In this document: in pieces, positions 46,746 through 56,468 of the stretch
Layout: each line of letters opens with the position of its first letter
Numbering within the stretch: the stretch's first letter is position 1
DNA from: Segniliparus rugosus ATCC BAA-974
GTDB taxonomy: Bacteria > Actinomycetota > Actinomycetes > Mycobacteriales > Mycobacteriaceae
Assembly: GCF_000185725.2 (NCBI RefSeq)
Contig: NZ_KI391953.1
Span: 1,108,750 to 1,172,749, forward strand
Direction: 5' to 3'
Length of the DNA: 64,000 nt
Position numbers and translations under genes: made by a program
Notes under the pieces: model-generated
The model's input: the letters and a program-made list of their open reading frames with translations, nothing else
Told to the model about the DNA's origin: nothing
Databases searched by the model: none

Positions 46746-47416
46746 ACCTGCGGATGGGCGAGCTGGTCCATCCGGCGCTCTTTCGCGAGGACGAGCGCGC
46801 GCAGGTCGAAGTCGCCGCGCTGTTCGCATGCGGCGGCGAGCACCACTGCGTTGTACTTCGCGACGAGGCCGTACGCGCAGGTCCACACGTTCGCCCTGCC
46901 CCACGACCATAATTGCGCGTTCGCCGTCCCGGCTTCCGGCCCTTGCTGGAACATCCCCGGCTCGCCCGGTCCCCGGTCGGTGAACGCGTCGACCCGCTTG
47001 CCGTAGCACGCCGCGAGCCGCTGCCGGGCTTCGGCCAAAGCGGCTGCCGCGTCGAACCCCCGCGAGTAGACCGAGGCGACTTCGATGACGGTGTGCGTGC
47101 CGTTTGTGCCCCACCACGCCGAGTTTCGCGCGATCGGGCCTTTCGGCAGGATCGGCGACTCCTCGGCCACCATGAACGGGCACTGCGCCGGATCCGCATG
47201 GGTGTAGACGCTGTGCGTGAAGTCCGCTTGATGCGCCTGCGTGCCGCCGATGACGAGCTCGCCGGGTTTGCTCAGCAGCTCGGGAGCCTCCGCCGGGAGG
47301 ATCGGGCCCACGTCGGGGGCCTGCGCCTGCGCGGTTTCGTGCCGGGCGGGCGCGGGGCGCTCGCAGCCCGAGGCCAACAGCGCGAGGCCGAGCAGCAATG
47401 CCGCCGCCCGGCTCAT
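46742..47416 (-). CDS. Lipoprotein with PknH-like extracellular sensor fold (copy 3)
   Basis: 224 residues. Lipobox 'LALLASGC' near residue 18. The mature part resembles the PknH C-terminal sensor domain found in mycobacterial lipoproteins of the LppH/LpqA type: 'SVYSRGFDAAAALAEARQRL', 'WSWGRANVWTCAYGLVAKYN' and 'VVLAAACEQRG', with Cys spaced for two disulfides. Ligand unknown. Its ATG overlaps the stop of the paralogue upstream (ATGA). Confidence 0.78.
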   Translation of the reverse strand: MSRAAALLLGLALLASGCERPAPARHETAQAQAPDVGPILPAEAPELLSKPGELVIGGTQAHQADFTHSVYTHADPAQCPFMVAEESPILPKGPIARNSAWWGTNGTHTVIEVASVYSRGFDAAAALAEARQRLAACYGKRVDAFTDRGPGEPGMFQQGPEAGTANAQLWSWGRANVWTCAYGLVAKYNAVVLAAACEQRGDFDLRALVLAKERRMDQLAHPQV

Positions 47417-48092
47417 GGCCGAGTCCGAGCCTGGCCCTGGATGCGGAGCAAGACGGATTGGGCGAGTTCCTTCATCCCCGGTGCGGGCGTGGGGTAGCAC
47501 GACGTCACCTCCATGGCGGCGTTGTGCGCCGCGATCAGCGCGTTGTTGCAGAACCAGGACTTGCCGACCGCGGCGAGGGTCCAGAGCAGGACGTTCGGCG
47601 ACCCCGAGTCCGGCTGCCCGACCAGTTGGAAGGTGCTGTTGCCCCGCCCTGGGTGGAGCCGGTGATCGGCGTGCCCTGGCAGCGTTCCCTCGTCTTGGCG
47701 GCCTCGGCGATCAGGTCGGTCGGCGAGAAGTCGTCCCGGTAGATGGCCGCGATCTCGACGATCTGCGCGTGCTCGGGGTCCCCTGGCTTCGGCGCGATGA
47801 CGGAGGCCGTGGCCACGTGGTCGCGCATGAGCAGCGGCGAGTCCACCTCCAGCACTAAGCCCCGGCATTCGGGCGGGGAGGCGCTGGAGTACATGTTCTC
47901 CAAGTTGCCGCTGGCGTCGAAGTGGCCGGGCTCGAAGAGCTGCTGGATCGCGTCCGCGGGGATCGGAGCCACTTTGGGCGTGGACGGCTCCCCGTTTTCG
48001 CCGTCCTTGCCGGGGTGGGCGCAGGAGGAGACGGCCATGATGATCGCGGCGACGAGGGACGGCGCGCAGCGCAGAGGTCGACGTGCTGGCAT
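47413..48092 (-). CDS. Lipoprotein with PknH-like sensor fold (copy 2), frameshifted
   Basis: 680 bp; with one base added it encodes 226 residues, the size of its two neighbours. Signal and lipobox 'AAIIMAVSSC'. The frame 'RERCQGTPITGSTQGG' continues as 'NSTFQLVGQPDSGSPNVLLW' one base back. The break is at the C-run 47642-47645 (GGGG on the coding strand). 'WFCNNALIAAHNAAMEVTSC' matches 'WACDNALVAAYNAAVEITTC' of copy 1. A missing G explains the break. Confidence 0.75.
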
Positions 48093-48097
48093 GTGGC

Positions 48098-48772
48098 TCA
48101 GTCCAGGGGTTTCGCGAGCTTGTTGATGCGGTCCAACGCGCCCTTGGCGAGCGAGAGCACGTCGGTGCCGTTGGTGAAGGAGCACGTCGTGATCTCCACC
48201 GCGGCGTTGTACGCGGCGACCAGCGCGTTGTCGCAGGCCCAGTCCCGCGAGGTCGAGGCGAAGGACCACAACAGGATGTTCGGGGAGCCGGAGTCCTTGT
48301 GAGGGAGCAGCCGGTACGTGCCCGCGTTGCTGATCCGGGTGCGGATGGTGAAAGCCGTGCCCTGACAGCTCTCCACGGTCTTGGCCGCAGAGGCGATGGC
48401 CTGCTCGGGCTCGAAGTCGGAGTGATAGACGCCGACGATCTCCTCGATCATGCTCACTCGTCCCGAGTCCTGAGCCCAGGAGCCGTTGTTGAGGGTCACC
48501 GGGTCGTGCATGAGGAACGGCGGGTCCACTTCCTGGGCCACTCCGGCGCAGTTCGCCGGGTCCACGCTCACGAACGCGACTTCCTCGGGGTTCTTGTGTT
48601 TCTTGTCGCTCTGCGGGCTGAGCAGCTCGGGGGAGAGGTCGGCGACGATGGGCCCCACGCTTCGGTCCGGGTCGTCCGTTTTCTTTTTGGCCGCGTGGGG
48701 CGTGCAGCTGGCGAGGCTGAGCGCTGCGCACAGCACGAGAGGGGCCGCGCGCAGCCGGAAGCATGGGAGCAT
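48098..48772 (-). CDS. Lipoprotein with PknH-like sensor fold (copy 1)
   Basis: 224 residues. Signal and lipobox 'LCAALSLASC'. Shares with copy 2 'DSGSPNILLWSFASTSRDWACDN', 'CQGTAFTI' and the length. The three genes are a tandem array transcribed together, this one first. ATG 48772 lies 6 nt after a TACACT box, so it is probably leaderless. Confidence 0.78.
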   Translation of the reverse strand: MLPCFRLRAAPLVLCAALSLASCTPHAAKKKTDDPDRSVGPIVADLSPELLSPQSDKKHKNPEEVAFVSVDPANCAGVAQEVDPPFLMHDPVTLNNGSWAQDSGRVSMIEEIVGVYHSDFEPEQAIASAAKTVESCQGTAFTIRTRISNAGTYRLLPHKDSGSPNILLWSFASTSRDWACDNALVAAYNAAVEITTCSFTNGTDVLSLAKGALDRINKLAKPLD

Positions 48773-48784
48773 GATCTCAGTGTA
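48773..48784 (-). promoter_or_regulatory. Leaderless promoter -10 of the sensor-lipoprotein array
   Basis: TACACT (48784-48779), 6 nt, ATG 48772. Confidence 0.5.
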
Positions 48785-48898
48785 GTGATCGGATCGTGAT
48801 AAGCGCACAGGAATAGCTGTGACGGGCGCGCGACGAATTGCGCGGGCTCTGGCGATGCAGTACCCTGGCACCTCGTAAAGAGCGCTGGCGAGGGCGGG

Positions 48899-48920
48899 CG
48901 CTGGCTTTTGCTGGCCAGCG
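48899..48920 (+). promoter_or_regulatory. Hairpin in the rplY upstream region
   Basis: CGCTGGC (48899-48905) and GCCAGCG (48914-48920) around an 8-nt, T-rich loop, 107 nt before the rplY ATG. It may be part of the ribosomal-protein leader or a terminator remnant; no T-tract follows. Confidence 0.3.
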
Positions 48921-49026
48921 TCGGCCGTGATCGACGGAACGCGAACCCCCTCTGTTGGGAGCCTAGGTTCGGCCGAAGGACACCGCCTCGGCGGCGCGAC
49001 GATTGACGAACCTAGAGGAGCATCTC

Positions 49027-49650
49027 ATGGCTGAAACCGCCCGCGTCGAGGCGACTGTCCGCACCGAGTTCGGCAAGGGCGCGTCCCGTCGCGCCCGCCG
49101 GGACGGCCAAGTGCCCGCCGTGCTCTACGGCCACGGAGCCGAGCCGAAGCACTTCAACCTCCCCGCGAAGGAGTTCGCGCGCGTTCTGCGCGCCAACGGC
49201 ACGAACGCCGTGGTGAGCCTGACCGCTGGCGGCGAAGAGCACCTCGCGATCACCAAGCTCGTCGTCGTGCACCCGACGAAGAGCTACTTGCAGCACATCG
49301 ACCTGCAGATCGTCCGCCGTGGCGAGCGGATCGCGGTCGAGGTGCCCGTCGTCGTCGTCGGAACCCCGATCTCCGGCGGCGTGCTCCAGCACGAGGCGAC
49401 CGTCCTCCCTGTCGAGGCCGAGGCGCTGCACATCCCCGAGCAGATCGAGGTCTCCATCGACGGCCTGGAGATCGGCTCCAAGATCCTCGCGGGCGAGCTC
49501 GAGCTGCCGCAGGGTGTGTCGCTGACCGGCGACTCGGAGCAGCTGGTCGTGCAGATCAACGAGGCGCGCGCCGCGCAGACCGAGGACATCCAGGAAGCGG
49601 CGGCGGCGGAGGCCGAGGCTGAGTCCGAAGAGAGCGGCGAGGAGAGCTGA
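49027..49650 (+). CDS. rplY: Ribosomal protein bL25, CTC (long) form
   Basis: 207 residues. 5S-rRNA-binding N-terminal domain ('TEFGKGASRRARRDGQVPAV', 'GHGAEPKHFNLP') plus the CTC C-terminal beta domain. The last ~25 residues are almost only Ala and Glu. AGAGGA site 8 nt before ATG 49027. The stop overlaps the likely CTG start of pth. Confidence 0.95.
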   Translation: MAETARVEATVRTEFGKGASRRARRDGQVPAVLYGHGAEPKHFNLPAKEFARVLRANGTNAVVSLTAGGEEHLAITKLVVVHPTKSYLQHIDLQIVRRGERIAVEVPVVVVGTPISGGVLQHEATVLPVEAEALHIPEQIEVSIDGLEIGSKILAGELELPQGVSLTGDSEQLVVQINEARAAQTEDIQEAAAAEAEAESEESGEES

Positions 49651-50246
49651 CCGCGAGCGTCGGCGGGTCTTCTGCCGCAGGGCCGATCCTCGTCGCAGGG
49701 TTGGGCAACCCAGGGGCCAAATACGAGAAGACCCGCCACAACGTGGGCCACATGGTCGTCGACCTGCTCGTCTCACGGGCAGGCGGGTCCTTCCGCGCGC
49801 ACAAGACGTCGGGCATGCTCGCCGCGCAGCTCTCGTTCCACGGGCGCGCGGTCATCCTCGGCAAGCCCACCGCCTACATGAACGTCTGCGGGCCGCAGAT
49901 CGCGAAACTCGCGAGATACTTCTCCGTGCCCCCGACGGACGTCGTCGCCGTGCATGACGAGCTGGACATCGGGTTCGGCCTGGTCAGGCTCAAGCGCGGC
50001 GGCGGCGAAGCGGGGCACAACGGCCTGCGGTCGTTGTCCTCCTCGCTCGGCACCAAGGATTACGCCCGGATCCGAGTCGGCGTCGGCCGCCCGCCCGTCG
50101 GCATGGAGACCGCGGACTTCGTCCTCGCCGGGTTCACCGCCGTCGAGCGTCGAGAGCTGCCCGACCTAGTCGAACGCTCTGCGGACGCGGTGGAGTGGCT
50201 GGTGCGCGAAGGCGTCGAGGCCGCGCAGAACCGTTTGCACGGCTGA
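49647..50246 (+). CDS. pth: Peptidyl-tRNA hydrolase, probable CTG start
   Basis: Releases peptides from peptidyl-tRNA stalled off the ribosome. 'LGNPGAKYEKTRHNVG' (catalytic His), 'KPTAYMNVCG', 'VHDELDIGFG' and 'GGGEAGHNGLRS' are intact. The only standard start in frame is TTG 49701, inside 'LVAGLGNPG', which would delete the first beta strand. The upstream frame is open and CTG 49647 overlaps the rplY stop (CTGA), the same geometry as the ATGA/GTGA overlaps elsewhere in the window; a GAGGAG lies just upstream. That gives 199 residues. Confidence 0.93.
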   Translation: MTASVGGSSAAGPILVAGLGNPGAKYEKTRHNVGHMVVDLLVSRAGGSFRAHKTSGMLAAQLSFHGRAVILGKPTAYMNVCGPQIAKLARYFSVPPTDVVAVHDELDIGFGLVRLKRGGGEAGHNGLRSLSSSLGTKDYARIRVGVGRPPVGMETADFVLAGFTAVERRELPDLVERSADAVEWLVREGVEAAQNRLHG

Positions 50247-50250
50247 CGGG

Positions 50251-50643
50251 TCAGAGGGGGAAGGCGCTGTTCTTCAGCGCCCAGTACCCGCCGACCACGT
50301 CGGTGGCCTTGTGCAGCCCGAGGTCCTGCAGGCTCGCCGCGGCCAGGCTGGAGGTGTACCCCTCGGAGCAGAGGATCACCCACTCCACGTCGTGGTCGGT
50401 CGCCTGCGGGATCCGTGCGTCGCTCGCCGGGTCGAGGCGCCATTCCAGCACATTGCGCTCGATGACCAGCGCTTGCGGCACGTCGCCCTCCTCGGCGCGC
50501 TGCGCGGCGGGCCGGATGTCCACCAGGATCGCCCCGCGCTCCAGCGCGGCGGGGACCTCGTCGGCACTCAGCCTGCGCAGGCGCTCGCGCGCCTCGGCTA
50601 AAACGTCGGCGATGGTTCGTCTCACTGCCACAGCCATAGTCAT
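50251..50643 (-). CDS. Rhodanese-like sulfurtransferase
   Basis: 130 residues, single rhodanese domain: 'ERGAILVDIRPAAQRAEEG' and the active-site loop 'VILCSEGYTSSLAA' with the catalytic Cys near residue 92. Coupled to the cysteine dioxygenase by a 4-nt overlap (ATGA). Together they would oxidise cysteine sulfur and handle the sulfane sulfur. Convergent with pth (4 nt). Confidence 0.88.
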   Translation of the reverse strand: MTMAVAVRRTIADVLAEARERLRRLSADEVPAALERGAILVDIRPAAQRAEEGDVPQALVIERNVLEWRLDPASDARIPQATDHDVEWVILCSEGYTSSLAAASLQDLGLHKATDVVGGYWALKNSAFPL

Positions 50644-51209
50644 ACTCGCTTCGGGCGTTCGGGGATGTCGGTGAGCTCCGCGCGGACCCGGCGCAGCGAA
50701 TGCCGCTCGGTCACCTCGTAGTAGCTCATGACCGTCAAGGGCGGCGAATACGCGTGCACGGACAGCGCCGGCGCGATGGCGCCGGTTCCGTCTGCGGTCA
50801 GCGCGGAAGTCCCGGAGGCCGCCCAGGTCACATCGTGGACCCAGCCCAACGGGAACGCGGCCTGCGCCCCCGAGGCCAACCGGCGTTCGCGAAGCCGGTC
50901 GCCCGTCCAGCGCCATTCCGCGAGCGCCCCGTCCACAACGGTGAGCGCGCCGAGGGAGCCGCCGTGGTCGTGCAGCTCGGTGGTCCGGTCGGGGACCCAG
51001 CTGATCGCCCAGACGTCGAGGTCGTCGTCCGCGAAAAGCTGTCTGCACCAGCGGTCGTCGGTCGGCCAGCCTCCGGCTGGGGGCAGCAGATGCGACCAGG
51101 CTCCGTCTCGGACCTGGTCGGCCACGTCTGCGGTGATGCGAAGAAGGTCTGCGGTGTTCAGCCGCGTGGGCAGCGGACGCTGCCGGGTCAAGAGCGATGG
51201 CGTCGACAC
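50640..51209 (-). CDS. cdo: Cysteine dioxygenase
   Basis: 189 residues, cupin fold, mononuclear iron. Oxidises cysteine to cysteine sulfinate. The iron ligands are 'ELHDHGGSLGALTVVDG' (His-x-His) and the His of 'GWVHDV'. A C-terminal 'SVHAYSPPLTVMSYYEV' fits bacterial type I enzymes. The start is GTG 51209 with GAGGAG 7 nt upstream. A leader ORF with two Cys codons lies 53 nt upstream and can pair with this ribosome site. Confidence 0.9.
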   Translation of the reverse strand: MSTPSLLTRQRPLPTRLNTADLLRITADVADQVRDGAWSHLLPPAGGWPTDDRWCRQLFADDDLDVWAISWVPDRTTELHDHGGSLGALTVVDGALAEWRWTGDRLRERRLASGAQAAFPLGWVHDVTWAASGTSALTADGTGAIAPALSVHAYSPPLTVMSYYEVTERHSLRRVRAELTDIPERPKRV

Positions 51210-51212
51210 GGG

Positions 51213-51279
51213 GGTGCTCCTCGGGCGTGGGTCTTCAATGGGATAGGGCGGATGCGGGGCGGCTAGCCCAGACAACACC
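51213..51279 (-). promoter_or_regulatory. Cysteine-dependent attenuator, predicted
   Basis: The RNA segment 51279-51266 (GGUGUUGUCUGGGC, carrying both Cys codons) can pair with 51226-51213 (GCCCGAGGAGCACC, carrying the GAGGAG ribosome site of cdo). Of 14 positions, 9 are Watson-Crick pairs, 3 are G-U and 2 are mismatched. Both ends of the helix are solid. A ribosome paused at the Cys codons would free the ribosome site. Confidence 0.6.
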
Positions 51280-51310
51280 GCCGACTCGCAAAGAAGGCGC
51301 CGAGACTCAT
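51263..51310 (-). CDS. Leader peptide with tandem Cys codons
   Basis: 15 codons, MSLGAFFASRRCCLG and TAG. Too short for normal gene calling. The ATG lies 7 nt after CATACT (51323-51318), so the mRNA may be leaderless, as with the cysteine-codon leader ORFs described upstream of sulfur genes in mycobacteria. TGT TGT are codons 12-13, and the stop is 53 nt before the cdo start. The content fits a sensor of Cys-tRNA charging. Confidence 0.6.
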   Translation of the reverse strand: MSLGAFFASRRCCLG

Positions 51311-51662
51311 GTCCGGCAGTATGCCAAAAAGTCGCGGACCACGCTTGAGCGCCGACACGCCCCGTTCGGCGCGTCGGCGTACGAAAGGGCGCGCCGGCAT
51401 ACGAAAGAGCGTGAAACGGCGTGGTCGCCGCACTTGGGATCACAGTGACTGTTTTTCCTGCCGCTTTTCCCCTCGCCGCCAGGGGACCAGTCCGCCCGAG
51501 GGCCTGGCCGAGGCGCGGATCCCGCGCCGGGAGTACAATGCCATAGACGGCTATATTCAGCTTTGCAGGGATTTTCGGGAAGCAGTTCGCGCTGATGCAA
51601 ACAACAATCGCCACAGACGGCGCGCTTGCGGCGCGTCGGGGCCTGACGCTTTTCGTCCGCCG
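51311..51662. other. Intergenic region between the cdo operon and a GNAT gene
   Basis: Outside the leader peptide promoter I find no gene here. An open frame runs in phase with the GNAT gene but is Arg/Pro-rich and without family traits, and the antisense ORF looks no better. The one promoter-like element is TACAAT (51534-51539) on the plus strand, about 125 nt before the GNAT start. Confidence 0.5.
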
Positions 51663-52085
51663 ATGACGGCGGGCTACGGGGTGCAAGTGATCCAGCGGCT
51701 CCTGCCTGACCAGTGGCAGGTGCTGCGCAAGCTGCGGCTTGCCGGCCTCTCGGAGGTGCTCGGCGAGGACCACGACGAGTACCTGGCGGAAGCGGCGTTC
51801 GACGAGCTCGCCTGGCGGTCGGTGATCGCGACCGACCCGCAGTTCGTCGCGAGCGTGCACAGCGTCCCGGTGGGGGTGGTCTCGCTGCTGCTCGACCCGG
51901 AGCAAGAGGTGGAAGTGGAGTTCCTCTGGGTGGACCCGGCCCACCGGGGCTCCGGGGTCGCCAAGGGGCTCATGGGAGCCGCTTCGGACTGGGTCAACCG
52001 GGGCGGGTACCGCGCGGGGAAGACGTTGACCTCGAACCGGCGGCTCGGTCCGGGGCGGGCGCATCGGCAGACCCAGTCGGGTTAG
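51663..52085 (+). CDS. GNAT-family acetyltransferase, C-terminus doubtful
   Basis: 140 residues. Acetyl-CoA-binding motif A, 'VEFLWVDPAHRGSGVAKGLMGAASDWV', is clear (about 79-105). After 'NRGGYRAG' the sequence loses GNAT character. Reading on in the frame one base later gives 'VDLEP...LGLRPTGSCRETIA', much like the normal family ending (…LGFRPTG.RE…). A frameshift near 52018 is therefore likely; the extended form would overlap the convergent transporter gene by up to about 55 nt. Substrate unknown. Confidence 0.7.
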   Translation: MTAGYGVQVIQRLLPDQWQVLRKLRLAGLSEVLGEDHDEYLAEAAFDELAWRSVIATDPQFVASVHSVPVGVVSLLLDPEQEVEVEFLWVDPAHRGSGVAKGLMGAASDWVNRGGYRAGKTLTSNRRLGPGRAHRQTQSG

Positions 52086-52115
52086 GGCTTCGGCCCACAG
52101 GCTCGTGCCGCGAGA

Positions 52116-53422
52116 CTATCGCGCCTCGTCGTCGACGAAGCGTCTGCTCGCCACAGCGCAGGCCAGGCTGAGGAGGGAGAAAGCCAGGAGCATGATCCCG
52201 ACGGCTCCAGGGCCCCGCCAGCTGTAAAGGCTGGCGGCCAAGATCGGCGGCAGCGCCCCGCCGATGATCCCCGCCGTGTTGAACGAGACGGCGAACCCGG
52301 AATAGCGCAGCTGCACCGGAAAGTCTTTGACCAAAAAGGCCGCGAAGGCCCCGTTCGTCACGCCGAGGGCGAGGACGGAGAGCAGGACGGCGGCGGCGAA
52401 TCCCGCCAAGCCTCCCGAAGTCAGCACCGGCATGATGACGACCGACCAGAGCGAGACGAGGACGAGCCCGAGGATGTAGAGCCGTTTTCGGGGGAGCTTG
52501 TCGCTGTAGTAGCCGACCACGACCACGACGGCGAGCCAGATCAGGCCGCCGACGGTATTGACCGCCAGAATCTCGGCGAAGGGCAGGCCGAGTTCGCCGC
52601 GCGCCACGGAGACGAAGAACGAGTCGCGGATGAACGAGATCATGTAGAGCGCGAACATGGAGCCGGTCACCAGCGCTAGCTGGACGGGCCGTTGCCGCAG
52701 GAGCGCGGCGAGCGGCGCGCGGACCAAATCGCCCGACTGGCGCGCCGCGAGGAACTCCGGCGACTCGGAGACCCGCCGGCGCACGGCGAGGCCGATGAGG
52801 ATGAGCAGGCTGCTCAGCAAGAAGGGAACGCGCCACCCCACGCCAAGAAGGCCGCGCTCTGCCCGGCTCCGAGCAGGCTGACGAGCAAAAAGGAGAGACT
52901 GCTCAACAGGAACCCCAACGCGGCTCCGACCGCGCCGGACGAACCCATGAGGCCGCTTCGCCCCTTCGGCGCGCTCTCTGTTGCGAGCACGACCGCGCCG
53001 CCCTGCTCGCCGCCGAGCGCGAACCCTTGGACCAGCCGGAGCGCGAGCACGAGCGCCGGTGCGGCGCCGCCGATCCGGTCGGCTCCGGGGACCAGGCCCA
53101 CCGCCGCCGTCGCCACGCCCATCAGCAGCAGCGTGAGGACCAAGATGCGCTTGCGTCCGATCCGGTCGCCGAAATGCCCGAAGACGGCGGCTCCGGTCGG
53201 GCGGGCGACGAACGCCGCGCCCAACGTCGCGAACGAAGCGAGCCGCGCGGCCTCCGGCCCGAGGCTCGGGAAGAAGACGGTCGGGAACACCAAGGCGGCG
53301 GCGGTGCCGTACGCGAAGAAGTCGTAGTACTCGACGGCGGAGCCGATCGCGGCGGCGGCGAACACCGTGCGCGGGTTCGACGGAGCGGGAGCCGTCGCGC
53401 CAGGCCCGTTTCGGGCCGACAT
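52116..53422 (-). CDS. MFS transporter of the MHS (metabolite:H+ symporter) type, frameshifted
   Basis: 1307 bp; one base added gives 435 residues with about 12 membrane spans. 'SAVEYYDFFAYGTAAALVF', 'FGHFGDRIGRKRILV' (the MFS loop 2-3 motif) and 'GEQGGAVVLATESAP' are typical of ProP/ShiA-like MHS transporters. The frame breaks at 'AAFLAWG', continuing as 'GWRVPFLLSSLLILIG' one base back, at the C-run 52836-52839. The start ATG 53422 gives 'MSARNGPGATAPAPSN' then the first span; an upstream in-frame extension reaches into a copy of the accA3 end and is unlikely to be translated. Confidence 0.83.
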
Positions 53423-53574
53423 CAAGCCTGTCGCCCCTCGTCGGCCCGAAGAACGCGGGCTCGAGCCCGCGATGTGGGCCAGCTCTGCGAGCACGGCTCC
53501 GGGGGAGACGGTCGCGTCGGGCTCCACAGGGTGGCTCTGTGCTCGATCACGTCGGACTTGTCAGCTCGTGGGAC

Positions 53575-55365
<1,791 letters not shown>

Positions 55366-55446
55366 TGCAACCTCCTGGTGTCTGCAGTCTAGCTTTCTTC
55401 TGCGTGATGCGCTGTGGGGAAATGGGCGATGTAAGTCAGGTCCGCG

Positions 55447-56340
55447 CTATGGGCCTGGGGCCGCTCCAGGGTCTTCCCCTGTGGCGATCGGGGCGGTGAT
55501 GGTGTTGCCCCACTCGCTCCATCCTCCGTCGTAGTGGCGCACGTTCGGCAGGCCGAGCAAGAACTTCAACACGAACCACGTGTGCGCGGACCGCTCGCCG
55601 ATCTGGCAGTACGTCACGATTTTCGAGCGCTTGCCGTCGCCGAGCGCGGAAAAAGCGTCCGCGAGCTCGGCGACGGGCAGGAAATGCCCGCTCGGCGTGA
55701 TCGCGCTCGTCCACGGGATGTTCTTGGCGGAGGGGATGTGGCCCGCCCGCGCCGAGCGCTCGACCGGGTATTCGGGAATCGGCCTGCGCGGCCCCGCGTA
55801 CTCCTCCGGGCTGCGGACGTCGAGGACCGTGGAGCCCCCGAGGGAGCGCGCGAGCTGGTCGCGGAAGACCCGGTTCGTCTCGTCGTCGCGTTTGATGAGC
55901 GGGTAGTCCGCTTGGGCGAGCCGGGGGAAGTCGAGCGTGGTCTCCCTGCCTTCGGCGAGCCAGGCGGCGCGCCCGCCGTCGAGCAGGCGCACGTCGGTGT
56001 GGCCGAACAGGGTGAGGACCCACAGAAGGTGGGCGGCCCAGCGGTTCTGCTTGTCGCCGTAGACCACGATGGTGTGGCCCCGCCCGATCCCTTTGCTGTT
56101 CATCAGCGCGGCGAGGCGGGCAGGGTCGAGCACGTCGTGCGTGCCGGGGCCCGCGAGCTCCGAGCGCCAGTCCACTTTGGCCGCAGTCGGAATATGCCCC
56201 GCGTCGTAGAGCAGGCTGTCCTCGTTGGCCTCGAGGAGCCGAAGCTGTCGATGGCCGAGGTTCGCGGACAACCACTCGGTGCTGACGATCCGTTCCGGTG
56301 CGGCGTAGCCGACGGCAACAGAAGCGGGGTCGACTTGCAC
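55447..56340 (-). CDS. sseA: Thiosulfate sulfurtransferase SseA
   Basis: 297 residues with two rhodanese domains. The active one is C-terminal: Cys245 in 'TYCQIGERSAHTW'. 'IVVYGDKQNRWAA' is in the inactive N-terminal copy. Start GTG 56340 gives exactly the length of M. tuberculosis SseA; GTG 56352 is also possible, and an upstream in-frame extension is not conserved. Lies between accA3 and maf as in mycobacteria. Confidence 0.92.
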   Translation of the reverse strand: MQVDPASVAVGYAAPERIVSTEWLSANLGHRQLRLLEANEDSLLYDAGHIPTAAKVDWRSELAGPGTHDVLDPARLAALMNSKGIGRGHTIVVYGDKQNRWAAHLLWVLTLFGHTDVRLLDGGRAAWLAEGRETTLDFPRLAQADYPLIKRDDETNRVFRDQLARSLGGSTVLDVRSPEEYAGPRRPIPEYPVERSARAGHIPSAKNIPWTSAITPSGHFLPVAELADAFSALGDGKRSKIVTYCQIGERSAHTWFVLKFLLGLPNVRHYDGGWSEWGNTITAPIATGEDPGAAPGP

Positions 56341-56468
56341 GGCGCGGGTCACATCCTTCAGGTCTGAATCAAGGTGGGCTTGAGAAGAGTACCCGGTTTC
56401 TAAGGAAACGGTAAAGTCCACACGCTCCAGCGCGTCTGGGGAGTGTCCCTTTGATGCGAAAAAGTGAT

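Noticed and set aside
51309-51662. Upstream in-frame extension of the GNAT gene, and an antisense ORF at 51307-51600
   Set aside because: Neither has family features or a ribosome site, and the region instead holds the leader-peptide promoter and a TACAAT box.
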